A stretch of DNA of 64,000 nucleotides from Streptomyces ferrugineus (GCF_015160855.1 NZ_CP063373.1:2046001-2110000); one strand, 5' to 3'. Counted from the stretch's first letter, positions 1-8,811 are shown. The notes: generated by a model not told the origin, from the letters alone. Numbers and translations: made by a program.

Positions 1-2784
1 GTCCAGCTCCTCGCCCGCCACCGGCACGGCACTGGCCCGCACCTGGTACGTCCCCGCGCCGGAGGTCGAAAAGCGCCGGTGCAGTCCGGCCTCGGTACCC
101 GTCGGCGACAGACCGGTCGGGTCGGCCGCCCGGGACAGGGAGACGATCTCGGCGTCGGCTCCGGAGCCCTCGGCGTCGGTGGGCAGCCGCAGCAGCCGGG
201 TCACCTGCACGTCCGGCAGCGCGATCTCGGAGAAGCCCGCCCCGGTCAGACCCGTCCGCCGGGACACCGAGTCGGTGATCGTCAGCTTCATCCAACTCGT
301 CTCGCCCGCAGGCGCCTTCACCGACTGCGCCGTACCGTCCGGGCGCAGGAACGAACTCACCGCCCCCTTCTCCGTCTCCACCCGCACCCGCGTCGGCGCC
401 TCCCGCACGCCCTCCTGCGGCAGCGGCGCCACCTCGAACGACGACGGCATGTCGTACGACCCGCCCGCGAAGGCGATCCGCAGCCACTCACCGTCCGGCG
501 AGCCCTCCGAGCCCTCGGTCCACGCCGTGTCCGGGTTGCCGTCGAAGGCGTTCACCGGGTCGAACTGCGGCAGATGGAACAGCCAGCTTCCGTACGAGGA
601 CGCCGTCACCGACCGCGCGCCGCGCAGCTCGGCCACCGTCTGGTGGTCGCGGCCGGCGGTGGGCAGGATCTGGTGCGGTTTCTCGCCCGCGTCCTGGGCG
701 GCGTCCGGCGCGTTGCGCTCGTCGCGGGTGTACGTGTACGACGTGTTGGCGTTGACCAGCCCGAACCGGGTGTCCGCGCGCCGCAGCCCGTCGCCGACCA
801 CCTGCACGGGCGGCGAGCCGAGACCGGGGTGGTTGTCACCGGTCAGCACCGTCGCCCGGCCGCGCAGGTCGGACGCCAGCGGCAGCAGCGCCTCCGGGCC
901 GCCGGAGACGACGGCCGTGTCGGCGACCGGCCGCAGCCCGGCCTGGTGCGGGCGCGGCACGTCCTCGCTCACCGGCTGGTAGATCTCCACCGCCCGCTGC
1001 CGTGGATACAGCCCCTCCACCTGGAGCGGGGTGCCGGCGGCGATCTGCCCGCCGGTCGTCACCGGCCCGAGGCCCGTCACCCGCTCGTACCCGGACTGTT
1101 CCAGGGTCCGCTTCACCGTCGTCGTGGGCACGGAACCGATCTGGTCGGGGTCGAGGTCGTTGCGGACGACGACGTAGTACACCCCCGCCCGGCTGAGGTA
1201 ATCGGCCAGCCCCGGCACCTGGCCCCCGCTCGTCAGCGCCTGTTCGACGGCGTCCATCGCGCGCCGGTTGCCGGGCGTGCCGAAGGGCACGTAGTCCCGC
1301 TGCGCCCAGCGCGAGTCGGCGAGGACGTCGAGGGGCTGGTCGATGGTGGAGCCCCAGGTGTAGATGCCGTGCGCGGTGGCCGGGACGACGAGGGCGCGGG
1401 CGTCGGGGGAGTACTTCTTCATCCAGTCGGCCGTGGCCTGCCAGTACTTGGGCAGCTCCTTGAAGGAACCCGAGGTGAGGATCGAGCCGTTGAGATACGG
1501 CCACATCAGCCCGGGCAGCACCAGTACGGCCACGACCAGCGGCGCGAACCGCCGCCCCCGCACCGGCCGCGCCCCGCGCGCCTCGGCCGCCACGCCCGCC
1601 AGATGGGCGATCCCCAGCACCAGGGCGAGCGCGAGCCCGGTCTGGAACTTGTAGATGTTCCGGAAGGGGACGAGCCCGCCGTCCAGCCAGTCCTGCACCA
1701 CCCCGTGGAAGGGCGCCCCGAACCTCCCGCCGTACCCGGCGAGCAGAATCAGCGCGACCGTCACCACGGTCAGCACCAGCCACCGCCGCTCCGGCATGTC
1801 CCGCCGCGCCAGCCCCGCGAGCCCCAGTCCGGCCGCGAGCGCCGAGCAGACGATCACGATCGCCGAGGAGGCGACGGTCCATCCGGCCGGCAGCCAGGCG
1901 TCCCCGAAGTGCAGATAGGCGACCCAGTTCCCGGCCCCGCGCAGGGCCTCCGTCGCCGCCATGGTCTCGGTCGTGGTCTGCGAACTCTCCACGTACGGAA
2001 GGAAGTTCTCGCCGTACGCGCCGAGCAGCAGCAGTGGGATCACCCACCAGGCGGTCGCCAGCACGACCCCCGGCACCCACCACGCGATCAGCTTCCGCTG
2101 TCGCGGCCCGGGCGGCCGGGACAGCAGATACAGCCCGACCGGCAGCAGCGAGGCAAGCGTCGAGGCGGCGTTGACGCCCCCCATGAAGGGGATGATCAGC
2201 GCCGACCGCAGCGCGGCGACCCGCGCGGCGTACCGCTCATTGGTCAGCGGCAGCAGCACCCACGGCAGAAACGCGCCCGGCAGCGCGGCGGCCGACGTGG
2301 ACCCGACGACGATGGTGAAGACGGGCCACAGGGCGTAGGCGACGGCCGCCACCAGCCGTGACCCCCCGCTCCCCACCCGCAGCCGCTCAGCCAGCCGCAG
2401 CGCACCCCAGAAGGCCACCGACACGATCAGCGACAGCCACAGCCGCTCCGCCAGCCACACCGGCAGCCGTACGACATCGGCCAGCCAGTAGAACGGCAGC
2501 ATCGGCCACAGATAGCCCGAGTACTGGTTCTGGATCCCGCCGAAGCTGCCCTCGTCGGACCACAACTGCCCGAGATCGGCGAAGAACTGCCCGGGATCGA
2601 CGGTCACACCCAGCTTGGTGTCGAAGGTCTGCCGCCCCGGCTGCACCGCCAGCAGCAGCACGAACACCACGGCCCAGAACCCCAGCAGCCAGCGCCGCGA
2701 CCGCGGCCCCTCCGGCGGGCCGGAGGCGGGCGCGGAGGTGGGCACGGCTGCCGGGGGAGGAGCCTGGACCGTGGTCGTCGTCAT
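1..2784 (-). CDS. AftD-like alpha-(1->3)-arabinofuranosyltransferase (DUF3367), C-terminus cut by window edge
   Basis: The frame is open from an ATG at 2784 to base 1, giving 928 codons with no stop, so the protein continues past the left edge. The N-terminus is a short Pro/Ala/Thr tail, then a membrane segment around residues 31-50 (WLLGFWAVVFVLLLAVQ), then a loop (QTFDTKLGVTVDPGQFFADL), then a chain of further membrane segments. This is the GT-C topology of the DUF3367/AftD family, which uses decaprenyl-phosphate arabinose to add arabinofuranose outside the membrane. The part nearest the left edge looks soluble and beta-rich, as expected for the family's extracytoplasmic domains. The ATG overlaps the stop of the upstream methyltransferase gene as ATGA, so the two are probably translationally coupled. 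Neighbouring glycosyltransferase and DUF3068 genes support a cell-surface glycan role. The sugar donor is inferred from the family. Confidence 0.85.
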   Translation of the reverse strand, partial: MTTTTVQAPPPAAVPTSAPASGPPEGPRSRRWLLGFWAVVFVLLLAVQPGRQTFDTKLGVTVDPGQFFADLGQLWSDEGSFGGIQNQYSGYLWPMLPFYWLADVVRLPVWLAERLWLSLIVSVAFWGALRLAERLRVGSGGSRLVAAVAYALWPVFTIVVGSTSAAALPGAFLPWVLLPLTNERYAARVAALRSALIIPFMGGVNAASTLASLLPVGLYLLSRPPGPRQRKLIAWWVPGVVLATAWWVIPLLLLGAYGENFLPYVESSQTTTETMAATEALRGAGNWVAYLHFGDAWLPAGWTVASSAIVIVCSALAAGLGLAGLARRDMPERRWLVLTVVTVALILLAGYGGRFGAPFHGVVQDWLDGGLVPFRNIYKFQTGLALALVLGIAHLAGVAAEARGARPVRGRRFAPLVVAVLVLPGLMWPYLNGSILTSGSFKELPKYWQATADWMKKYSPDARALVVPATAHGIYTWGSTIDQPLDVLADSRWAQRDYVPFGTPGNRRAMDAVEQALTSGGQVPGLADYLSRAGVYYVVVRNDLDPDQIGSVPTTTVKRTLEQSGYERVTGLGPVTTGGQIAAGTPLQVEGLYPRQRAVEIYQPVSEDVPRPHQAGLRPVADTAVVSGGPEALLPLASDLRGRATVLTGDNHPGLGSPPVQVVGDGLRRADTRFGLVNANTSYTYTRDERNAPDAAQDAGEKPHQILPTAGRDHQTVAELRGARSVTASSYGSWLFHLPQFDPVNAFDGNPDTAWTEGSEGSPDGEWLRIAFAGGSYDMPSSFEVAPLPQEGVREAPTRVRVETEKGAVSSFLRPDGTAQSVKAPAGETSWMKLTITDSVSRRTGLTGAGFSEIALPDVQVTRLLRLPTDAEGSGADAEIVSLSRAADPTGLSPTGTEAGLHRRFSTSGAGTYQVRASAVPVAGEELD

Positions 2785-3611
2785 GGTGGACACCGCCTGA
2801 GGATGAGGAGGAGGTTCCAGGTGGCGAACTCGCGCAGGCCGGGCACCTTCACAACGCCCTCCGCGAGGAACGGCCAGTAGCGGGAGCGCGCCGAGACGAC
2901 CGCCACGTCGTCACGGGCGCGGACCTGCCGCAGGGTGGTGCCGATGTGCACGGCGAAGAGGTTCTCGCCGAGGGTGTGCTTGGCGTCCCGTCCGGTCCGC
3001 CGCCGATAGCGCGCACGGGCCCGCTCGGCACCGAGGTAGTGCCAGGGGGCCCACTCGTGGCCGCCCCACGGGGACAGCCAGTTGGTGAACGACACATAGA
3101 TCAGCCCACCGGGCCGGGTCACCCGGGCCAACTCGCTCAGGAAGGTCTGCGGATCGGCCACGTGCTCCAGCACATTGGAGGAGAACGTGACGTCGGCGAC
3201 CCCGTCCCGCAGCGGCAGCAGATACCCGTCGGCGACAACGGCCGCCTCGGGCGGCTTCTCACCGAGCTCGCTCACATCCGGCTCGAAGAGAAACGCCTGC
3301 GCATCGCGACGCCGGAACTCCTCGGTGAAGTACCCGCCCCCACCACCGACGTCCACGACGGTACGCCCGGCGACGGGCCCGCCGTAGGCCTCGACCTGGT
3401 CGGCGGCGTCACGGGCGAGAAGGGAGTAGCAGTACTCGGGATCGTCCTGTTCGTGCAGGAAGGCCCGGAAGAGGGTGAGGGAGCGACGGAGAGACGGATC
3501 CTTGAAACTCCGCGGCGGTGATGCCGAGTAGGGGCGCGGGGAACTGCGCGACCAGCCCCCACCAACCGGCACTCGCGAAACAACCGAACCACCCCGGCGT
3601 TTAGGCGCCAC
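2781..3611 (-). CDS. Class I SAM-dependent methyltransferase
   Basis: Up to 276 residues. The SAM-binding motif I is TVVDVGGGGGYF, followed by an acidic residue at the end of strand 2 (FLFEPD), a motif of type NVLEHVADP and ARVTRPGGLIYVSF, all typical of the Methyltransf_11/25 families. The substrate is unknown; the location between an AftD-like transferase and a GT4 glycosyltransferase suggests a glycan or lipid-linked intermediate. The start is uncertain. The GTG at 3611 overlaps the upstream glycosyltransferase stop, but the first 35 or so codons read through a common Streptomyces intergenic repeat and are low-complexity. A GTG at 3572 is an alternative, and clear family similarity begins only at about residue 36 (FKDPSLRRSL). 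The 3' end overlaps the next gene by four bases. Confidence 0.85.
   Translation of the reverse strand: MAPKRRGGSVVSRVPVGGGWSRSSPRPYSASPPRSFKDPSLRRSLTLFRAFLHEQDDPEYCYSLLARDAADQVEAYGGPVAGRTVVDVGGGGGYFTEEFRRRDAQAFLFEPDVSELGEKPPEAAVVADGYLLPLRDGVADVTFSSNVLEHVADPQTFLSELARVTRPGGLIYVSFTNWLSPWGGHEWAPWHYLGAERARARYRRRTGRDAKHTLGENLFAVHIGTTLRQVRARDDVAVVSARSRYWPFLAEGVVKVPGLREFATWNLLLILRRCPP
3530..3563. repeat. Streptomyces intergenic REP-like repeat
   Basis: The stretch beginning AGGGGCGCGGGGAACTGCGC and continuing into a GACCAGCCCCCACC segment matches, from memory, the consensus of a small repeat scattered between Streptomyces genes. Here it lies inside the longest possible reading frame of the methyltransferase, which casts doubt on that N-terminus. 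Confidence 0.7.
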
Positions 3612-4749
3612 GACGCACCGCTTCCGCCGCGACCGCCCGAAACTGTCTCACCGTCCGATCCCAGCGATAACCCGCCGCCCGGTCCCGGGCCGCCTTGCCC
3701 ATCAGCTCCCGCCGATGCCCCGACAGCGCCAGCGTGCACCACGCGGCCGCGAACGACGATTCCCCGCGCGCGAGCACCCCCGTCTCCCCGTCCACGACGG
3801 AATCCCGAAGCCCGGGCACATCAAAGGCGACGGTCGGCGTCTCCCGGGTCGCGGCCTCGGTGACGACGAGCCCCCACCCCTCCACTGCGGACGGATGCAG
3901 CAACAGCCACGCCGCACACAGCAGCCGGTGCTTCTCCGCCTCGGAGACGTGTCCCGTGAACTCGACGCCGGGACCGGCGAGCGCCTCCAACCTCCCGCGC
4001 TCGGGCCCGTCCCCGACGATCAGCAGCCGGCCGCCGGTGACCGGCCGCACCCGCTCCCACAACCGCAGCAGCAGATCGATCCGCTTGTACTCGACGAGCC
4101 GCCCGACGGCGACGAACAGCGGCTCGTCCGACCGCTCGGCCCGTGGACCGGGCTCCTCGACGCCGTTGTGGACGATCCGAATACGATCTCGTTCGACCCC
4201 GATCGCCCGCAGCGCGTGCGCGGTGGACGGAGAGACGGCGACCAGCAGCCCCCGATGCTGCGCACCGGTCAACGCCCAGTGCTCCAGTCTTCGGCCAAGC
4301 CGAGCCGCAGGCGCCAACGCCCCGCCGAGACGCATCTGCCACAGATCGGTGTGCACATGGTTGACCAGGCACAACGTCGGCCCGCGATGCCACATGGGGG
4401 CGAAGTACGGCACCCCGTTGCAGACCTCGACCAGCAGATCGCAGTCGCCGACCTGACGGGCGAAGGCGGATCTCGCGCGCAGATAGTGGTCGTAGGCGCC
4501 ACCGGCCGACACGACCCGGTAGTCGCGGTAGGCCGCGGGACCCCCGCACAGCAGGGTCACCTGGTGGCCGAGTCGGGTGAGGCCGTCGGCGAGGCGGTCG
4601 ACCAGCAGCTCGGAGCCGCCGGCGGAACGGTTGCCCAGGTCACGATGGGCGAGAAAAACGATTCGGCGCGGATGTGGGGGGTGCGCCGGGGAGTGCTGCG
4701 GCGCCGGGGGGAGACTGGCGCGCAGCGGGGATGGCACGTGCTGGGGCAT
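3601..4749 (-). CDS. Glycosyltransferase family 4 (GT-B fold)
   Basis: 382 residues from ATG 4749, chosen because GGAG lies about 6 bases upstream and similarity begins soon after; the frame stays open further upstream without family features. The N-terminal Rossmann half starts RRIVFLAHRDLGNRSAGGSE, where the GG loop is the acceptor-side signature. The C-terminal half carries VAVGRLVEYKRIDLLL, LLIVGDGPERGRLEAL and the E-x7-E motif region EGWGLVVTEAATRETP that binds the nucleotide-sugar donor. It is a retaining, soluble or membrane-associated enzyme. It sits directly upstream of the methyltransferase and AftD-like genes, so a three-gene glycan operon is likely. The acceptor cannot be told. 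The 217 bases upstream hold an AT-richer patch with a TGACGTCA-type palindrome near 4960-4972 and a GGACA-5-TGTCC inverted repeat near 4862-4880. Confidence 0.88.
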   Translation of the reverse strand: MPQHVPSPLRASLPPAPQHSPAHPPHPRRIVFLAHRDLGNRSAGGSELLVDRLADGLTRLGHQVTLLCGGPAAYRDYRVVSAGGAYDHYLRARSAFARQVGDCDLLVEVCNGVPYFAPMWHRGPTLCLVNHVHTDLWQMRLGGALAPAARLGRRLEHWALTGAQHRGLLVAVSPSTAHALRAIGVERDRIRIVHNGVEEPGPRAERSDEPLFVAVGRLVEYKRIDLLLRLWERVRPVTGGRLLIVGDGPERGRLEALAGPGVEFTGHVSEAEKHRLLCAAWLLLHPSAVEGWGLVVTEAATRETPTVAFDVPGLRDSVVDGETGVLARGESSFAAAWCTLALSGHRRELMGKAARDRAAGYRWDRTVRQFRAVAAEAVRRGA

Positions 4750-4966
4750 GGGTGCTCCAACTCGTCTCAGGGTGCGGAACACAGTGTGGGGGAGGGAGGG
4801 TTTGGGTTCCTGTGGGGGATTCGAAGGTTCCTTGGCTGGATTCGGTCGTCTTGCGTGAGGTGTGGACAGGCTGTGTCCGGGTGGGGTTGGACAGTTTTCG
4901 CCCCGCCGTTCGCCACGGCTACTCACCGGCGTGACAATTTCCGGCTTTGTTAGAGCTGACGTCACG

Positions 4967-5953
4967 TCACATTGTGAGTGAGGGCTGGGGCATCTCGGAC
5001 GTACCGGGAGATTCCGGCTGCTTTCGGCCTCGCACCACCAAAACGCCACCCACCACCGCAAGCACGAATCCCGCACCGGCGGCCCCGATCGGCAGGATTT
5101 CACCCACCAGTCGCAGCAGCCCGCTGTCCCGCTTCGCCTGCCGCACGGCCTCCTTCTGCGTGGCCGTGGTGAACGCGATCTTCTCGCTGTCCAGCAGCAC
5201 CGCCGCGTCCTTGTCGCCGCCGGGCGCCCGCAGGGTGCGGCGCGGGCCGGTCTGGGCGTAGATCACCCGGCCGGTGCGCTGGTCCACGACCAGCTTGAAC
5301 CCGTGGTTGGAGTACCACTCCTCGGCCAGCACCTGCGGGCGGTTCGGCTGGTCGACGAGGGTGCCGGGGACGAGCCGGGTGCCGACCTTGCGGGGCGCGA
5401 CCGTGGCGGTGAACCGGTAGCCCCGGTAGCCCTGGACCTTCTCGGTGCCGTCGTAGCGCATGGTGACCGTGGTCCCGCCGGTGTTGTCCCACCACTGGTA
5501 GGAGCGTTTCTGCACGTCAAAGGGGAACTTCAGATAGGCCTCGCCCTCGATGTACGGCTTTTCGCCACAGCAGTGCACCGGCCGGGTGGTCCTGCGGTCC
5601 ATCACCCAGCGGTGCGGGGCGAAGTCCAGCGCGTCGTGCGGATCGGCGGCCGGCAGCGACTTGTCGGTGTCGACGGTGGTGATCACGTCCCACACGGCGT
5701 CGCCGCTGCGCTCGCTCGCCGCGACGTCGCCGCGCACCCGCTGGGTGACGGTGATCGTCTGGTCCGGCACGGTCTCGATCTTCTCGGTGTCGAAGACACT
5801 CCCGGTGCCTTTGTAAACGGCTGTGGTGTCGATGTCGATCGGGTTCACGGCGGCACGCGGGGCCACGTACCAGGCGAGCATGGGCGCCAGTACCAGCAGA
5901 AATGTGCCGAGGCCCAGCAGGATCAGCGAAAGGGGAGAGGCTGTACGGCGCAT
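4967..5953 (-). CDS. DUF3068 (PorA-family) membrane-anchored protein
   Basis: 328 residues from ATG 5953. A membrane segment lies at about residues 8-28 (LSLILLGLGTFLLVLAPML), followed by a large extracytoplasmic domain, and a second membrane segment occurs near the end (IGAAGAGFVLAVVGGVLVV) before a short charged tail. This two-anchor topology and motifs such as NPIDIDTTAVYKGTGSVFD are those of DUF3068 proteins, which in actinobacteria sit beside mannosyl/arabinosyl-transferase genes. The function is not established; an envelope role is inferred. A vicinal Cys pair (HCCGEK) lies in the outer domain. A TTGACA-17-TACGGT promoter is placed about 80 bases upstream. Confidence 0.82.
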   Translation of the reverse strand: MRRTASPLSLILLGLGTFLLVLAPMLAWYVAPRAAVNPIDIDTTAVYKGTGSVFDTEKIETVPDQTITVTQRVRGDVAASERSGDAVWDVITTVDTDKSLPAADPHDALDFAPHRWVMDRRTTRPVHCCGEKPYIEGEAYLKFPFDVQKRSYQWWDNTGGTTVTMRYDGTEKVQGYRGYRFTATVAPRKVGTRLVPGTLVDQPNRPQVLAEEWYSNHGFKLVVDQRTGRVIYAQTGPRRTLRAPGGDKDAAVLLDSEKIAFTTATQKEAVRQAKRDSGLLRLVGEILPIGAAGAGFVLAVVGGVLVVRGRKQPESPGTSEMPQPSLTM

Positions 5954-6031
5954 CCGGCACTCCTGGGGGGTTGACGCATGGTCGAGGCATACTCGGTGCA
6001 CGGTCGTTGCCTGGCCGTTCTTGGGCCGGGA

Positions 6032-6060
6032 ACCGTAGGCGCCCATTGACGGAGTGTCAA
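6032..6060 (-). promoter_or_regulatory. Housekeeping-type promoter for the DUF3068 gene
   Basis: Read on the minus strand this is TTGACA (6060-6055), a 17-base spacer, then TACGGT (6037-6032). It lies 79 bases before the ATG at 5953. The -35 box forms one arm of a palindrome, CATTGAC-GGAGT-GTCAATG (6044-6062), that could be a regulator site shared with the divergent promoter. Confidence 0.5.
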
Positions 6061-6064
6061 TGTC

Positions 6065-6093
6065 TTGACGGGCTGACACGGCTTGTCGAGACT
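6065..6093 (+). promoter_or_regulatory. Divergent promoter for the small membrane protein / PucR genes
   Basis: TTGACG (6065-6070), 17-base spacer, GAGACT (6088-6093). It is 74 bases upstream of the ATG at 6167. The -10 is weak, so the call is tentative. Confidence 0.35.
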
Positions 6094-6166
6094 GGGCCCA
6101 CAGGCAGGGGTCGGGCAGGCGACACCGGGGTGGGGACGACCTCCGGACAGAGAGGCTGACCCTGCG

Positions 6167-6319
6167 ATGCCCAGACCGCTCGCCGCCGTGCTGACCGTCG
6201 CGCTCGCCGCCGTACTCGCGGTGGGTGCCGCGCTCGGTGTCGTCGCGCTGCTGGAAGCGACGCCCGACCAGCCGAACACGCCCTTGATCACCTACGAGCA
6301 AGCCGGCCAGGGGAGCTGA
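6167..6319 (+). CDS. Small single-span membrane protein (DUF2613-like)
   Basis: 50 residues from ATG 6167: a short basic start (MPRP), one long hydrophobic segment (LAAVLTVALAAVLAVGAALG), and a short polar outer tail containing PDQPNTPLITYEQ. Size and layout fit the actinobacterial DUF2613 family, whose function is unknown. It ends two bases before the PucR-family gene and is probably cotranscribed with it. An upstream in-frame start at 6083 is less likely because the extra residues are low-complexity. Confidence 0.65.
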   Translation: MPRPLAAVLTVALAAVLAVGAALGVVALLEATPDQPNTPLITYEQAGQGS

Positions 6320-6321
6320 CC

Positions 6322-7602
6322 GTGGCCGCCACCCGCTCCCCGGCACCCGCCGCCGTGGCCCGCTCGGCCTGGCACGACGTGCCCCGCTACCAGGTCCGCC
6401 GCTTCGCGGAGCTGGCCATGGCCGACGCGCCGAACCTCGCCGAGCAGATCCTGCGCGAGATCCAGCGCGAGTACCCGCATCTGCCGGTCGTCCTGGACGA
6501 GTCGGGCGAGCCGATGGCCCTGGTCGGCATCCGGCGCGCGATCGAGGTGTTCGTCCAGCACCTGGAGACCTCGGAGGGCCGCCCGACCGTGCCACCCGGC
6601 GTCTTCCAGGAGTTCGGCCGCGGCGAGGGCCTCAACGGCCGCTCCCTCGACTCCCTCCAGGCGATCTACCGGATGGGCGTACGGCTGGCCTGGCGCCGCT
6701 TCGCCGAGATCGGGCAGCGCGTCGACATCCCGCCGCCCGCGATGTACGAGCTGGTGGACGCGGGCTACGAGTATCTGGACGGCCTGGTCGATCAGTCGGT
6801 GCGCGGCTACGCCGAGGCGGCGGCGCGCCAGGCGGGCGAGCGGCTTCGCCTCCAGCGCCGCCTGATGGAACTGCTGCTCGCCGAACACCACCGGGGCGAC
6901 CCGGCCGACGCCCTGTCGGAGCGCGCCGCCCGGATCGGCTGGCCGCTGCCCGAGAAGGTCGCGGTGGGCGTGCTGCTGCGCCCGGCGCGGGAGGCGGTGG
7001 CCCCGGCCGTGGGGCAGGGGGTGCTGCTGGACCTGGAGTACGAGCGGCCGCGCATGGTCGTGCCCGAGCCGGACGCCGCCGGCCGCCCCGAGCTGCTGCA
7101 CCGGGCGCTGTGCGGCTGGTCGGGGGCGATCGGGCCCCCGGTGCCGCTGGCCGACGCGGCGAAGTCACTGCGCTGGGCCGAGGCCGCCGTACGCCTGATG
7201 GAGCGGCGGCTGCTGCCGGCCGGTGAGGTCCTGTACTGCACCGAGCACACCGAGGCACTGGTCCTGCTCCAGCCCGAGGAGCTGATCGACGATCTGGCGG
7301 TGCGGTGTCTGGCGCCGCTGGAGCAGTGCGGGCCCACGCACGGGCGGCGGCTCGCGGAGACGTTGCTGGCGTGGCTGGAGACCAGGGGCGGGGCCCCGGA
7401 GGTGGCGGCCCGCCTGGGGGTGCATCCCCAGACGGTCCGCTATCGGCTGCGCCAGCTCCGGGAGCTGTGGGGCGAGGAGATGGACGACCCGGACCGGCGG
7501 TTCGAGCTGGAACTGGTGTTGCGGGCCCAGCGGTTGAGGGGGGTGCTCGGCTCTTCAGATGCCGCCAGAAGTCACGGGACATCCACGGGTCGAACTCGGT
7601 GA
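6322..7602 (+). CDS. PucR-family transcriptional regulator
   Basis: 426 residues from GTG 6322, with GGGGAG a few bases upstream. The N-terminal half is a helical sensor region (RRFAELAMADAPNLAEQIL...). The C-terminal helix-turn-helix of the PucR/CdaR type is at about residues 355-385 (EVAARLGVHPQTVRYRLRQL). The effector and target are unknown. The last ~20 residues (about LGSSDAARSHGTSTGRTR) are read antisense to the 3' part of a decayed metalloprotease gene, so this C-terminal tail probably arose by deletion of the original stop and intergenic region. Confidence 0.82.
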   Translation: MAATRSPAPAAVARSAWHDVPRYQVRRFAELAMADAPNLAEQILREIQREYPHLPVVLDESGEPMALVGIRRAIEVFVQHLETSEGRPTVPPGVFQEFGRGEGLNGRSLDSLQAIYRMGVRLAWRRFAEIGQRVDIPPPAMYELVDAGYEYLDGLVDQSVRGYAEAAARQAGERLRLQRRLMELLLAEHHRGDPADALSERAARIGWPLPEKVAVGVLLRPAREAVAPAVGQGVLLDLEYERPRMVVPEPDAAGRPELLHRALCGWSGAIGPPVPLADAAKSLRWAEAAVRLMERRLLPAGEVLYCTEHTEALVLLQPEELIDDLAVRCLAPLEQCGPTHGRRLAETLLAWLETRGGAPEVAARLGVHPQTVRYRLRQLRELWGEEMDDPDRRFELELVLRAQRLRGVLGSSDAARSHGTSTGRTR

Positions 7603-8042
7603 TCTGCGCGGCGGAACCGGCCTTCATCAAAAAGCAGCACTGGCCGGTCGGGGTCCAGTCGTAGAAGTCGTCGAGCTCGAAGGTGTGCCCGACCTGGAGG
7701 AAGCGTCCGCAGTCGGGCGCGCACTGCGGGGCGCCCCCACGCTCGTGTACGGCCAGGCGTTGTGCCCGCCGCCGTCGCCAGCGCGGTGTGGATCCGGTCG
7801 CGCAGGGCGGCGCTGACGGGGGCGTCGGACTCCCGGCGGACGCAGTAGTTGACGCTGCCCCGGTTGGCCATGACCTGGTCCCAGCCGTAGTTGCGGAAGC
7901 CGTAGAGGTCGGGGTAGGTCGACTCGACGTGGTTCCAGACCTCGTCGAGGGGCTGGACCAGGTGGGCGGGCGGGTTCCACTGGTCGGCGGCCTGGGCCGG
8001 GGCGGCGGTGACGGTGCCGAGCCGGGCTAAGCGGGTGCGCAT
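7548..8042 (-). pseudogene. Decayed secreted zinc metalloprotease-like gene
   Basis: Reading from ATG 8042, a signal-like start (MRTRLARLGTVTAAPAQA) leads into QWNPPAHLVQPLDEVWNHV and DLYGFRNYGWDQVMANRG. The homologous sequence then jumps frame at least twice: GHNAWPYTSV in a second frame, then APDCGRFLQVGHTFELDDFYDWTPTG and FLMKAGSAAQITEFDPWMSR in a third. The family, recalled from Streptomyces secreted proteins, is longer and has a complete HExxH zinc motif before the GHTFGLDDFYDW block; here only GHTFELDD survives. The pattern fits several internal deletions. No stop follows the conserved HLKS end, because the 3' end runs into the convergent PucR gene. It should produce no active protease. 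Confidence 0.75.
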
Positions 8043-8123
8043 GGCGAACTCCCTTGGTGGGGGACGGGACTTCACCTCCAGGTTGCCGCCGGGAGACCGG
8101 ATGTTGCCGCCCCGCAGAGCCCG

Positions 8124-8693
8124 TCACGCCGCCTGACGGACCGGCTCGGTGTTGCCGTTGCGCCGACGGGTGGACGCGTCGCGCAGCCGCCGCCCTCGTC
8201 GCGTCAGCCCCCACGGCTTCAGGACCGAGATCACCGTCATGAACACATACGCCGACAGCGACACGATCGGCCCCATCATCAGGTCACCCGGATCGGGCAG
8301 CGGCTCGCCGGCGGCCACGGCGCTGACGGTGGTGCCCAGGCCGGGGCGCAGGGCGAAGGCCGTGGCGGCGGTCGTGGCGAGGGTCAGCCAGAACTTGACG
8401 TAGACCCACCGGTGCCGTGCCAGCCCCCACTGTGTGCCCAGGGACAGCACGAGTCCGCTGACCAGCGTGAGGAACGCGACGGGCAGCAGGAGCCAGTCGG
8501 CGAACAGCTTCATGGCCCGCACGGACGCCTCCACGGTCACCGCGGACCCGGTCGCGCCCGCGGTGATCGCGAGCGCGAGCAGCCCGACCGTGAGCCCGAG
8601 CCAGCTCGCGGAGGCGACGACATGGACGACGAGGGCGGCCCGGCGGGCGGGGCGGCTCAGTTTCTTGGCGGATGCGGAGGACGTAGAAGACAT
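8124..8693 (-). CDS. DUF2269-like integral membrane protein
   Basis: 189 residues from ATG 8693. There are about four hydrophobic segments: ALVVHVVASASWLGLTVGLL, FADWLLLPVAFLTLVSGLVL, VYVKFWLTLATTAATAFAL and MMGPIVSLSAYVFMTVISVL, ending in a basic cytoplasmic tail (RRGRRLRDASTRRR). The VVHVVASASWLG helix, with a membrane His, resembles DUF2269 and related small membrane proteins. The function is unknown. It is separated from the decayed protease (about 80 bases) and the LysR gene (about 118 bases), so it may be transcribed alone. No terminator was recognised in these gaps. Confidence 0.7.
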   Translation of the reverse strand: MSSTSSASAKKLSRPARRAALVVHVVASASWLGLTVGLLALAITAGATGSAVTVEASVRAMKLFADWLLLPVAFLTLVSGLVLSLGTQWGLARHRWVYVKFWLTLATTAATAFALRPGLGTTVSAVAAGEPLPDPGDLMMGPIVSLSAYVFMTVISVLKPWGLTRRGRRLRDASTRRRNGNTEPVRQAA

Positions 8694-8811
8694 GGACAAC
8701 ACCGTGCCGGGCGCGCGCGGCGAGCACGTCTGACAGCGGGAGTAACCCCGTGTACTGACGTCGGCGTACAAGCCGCGTTCCCCGCAGCCGCCGGCGGGTC
8801 TCACGAGTCCG

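Noticed and set aside
79..2361. Long plus-strand open frame (760 codons) opposite the AftD-like gene
   Set aside because: Arg/Pro/Gly-rich translation without domains; it is the GC-driven antisense shadow of the minus-strand membrane protein, which has coherent transmembrane segments and a coupled start.
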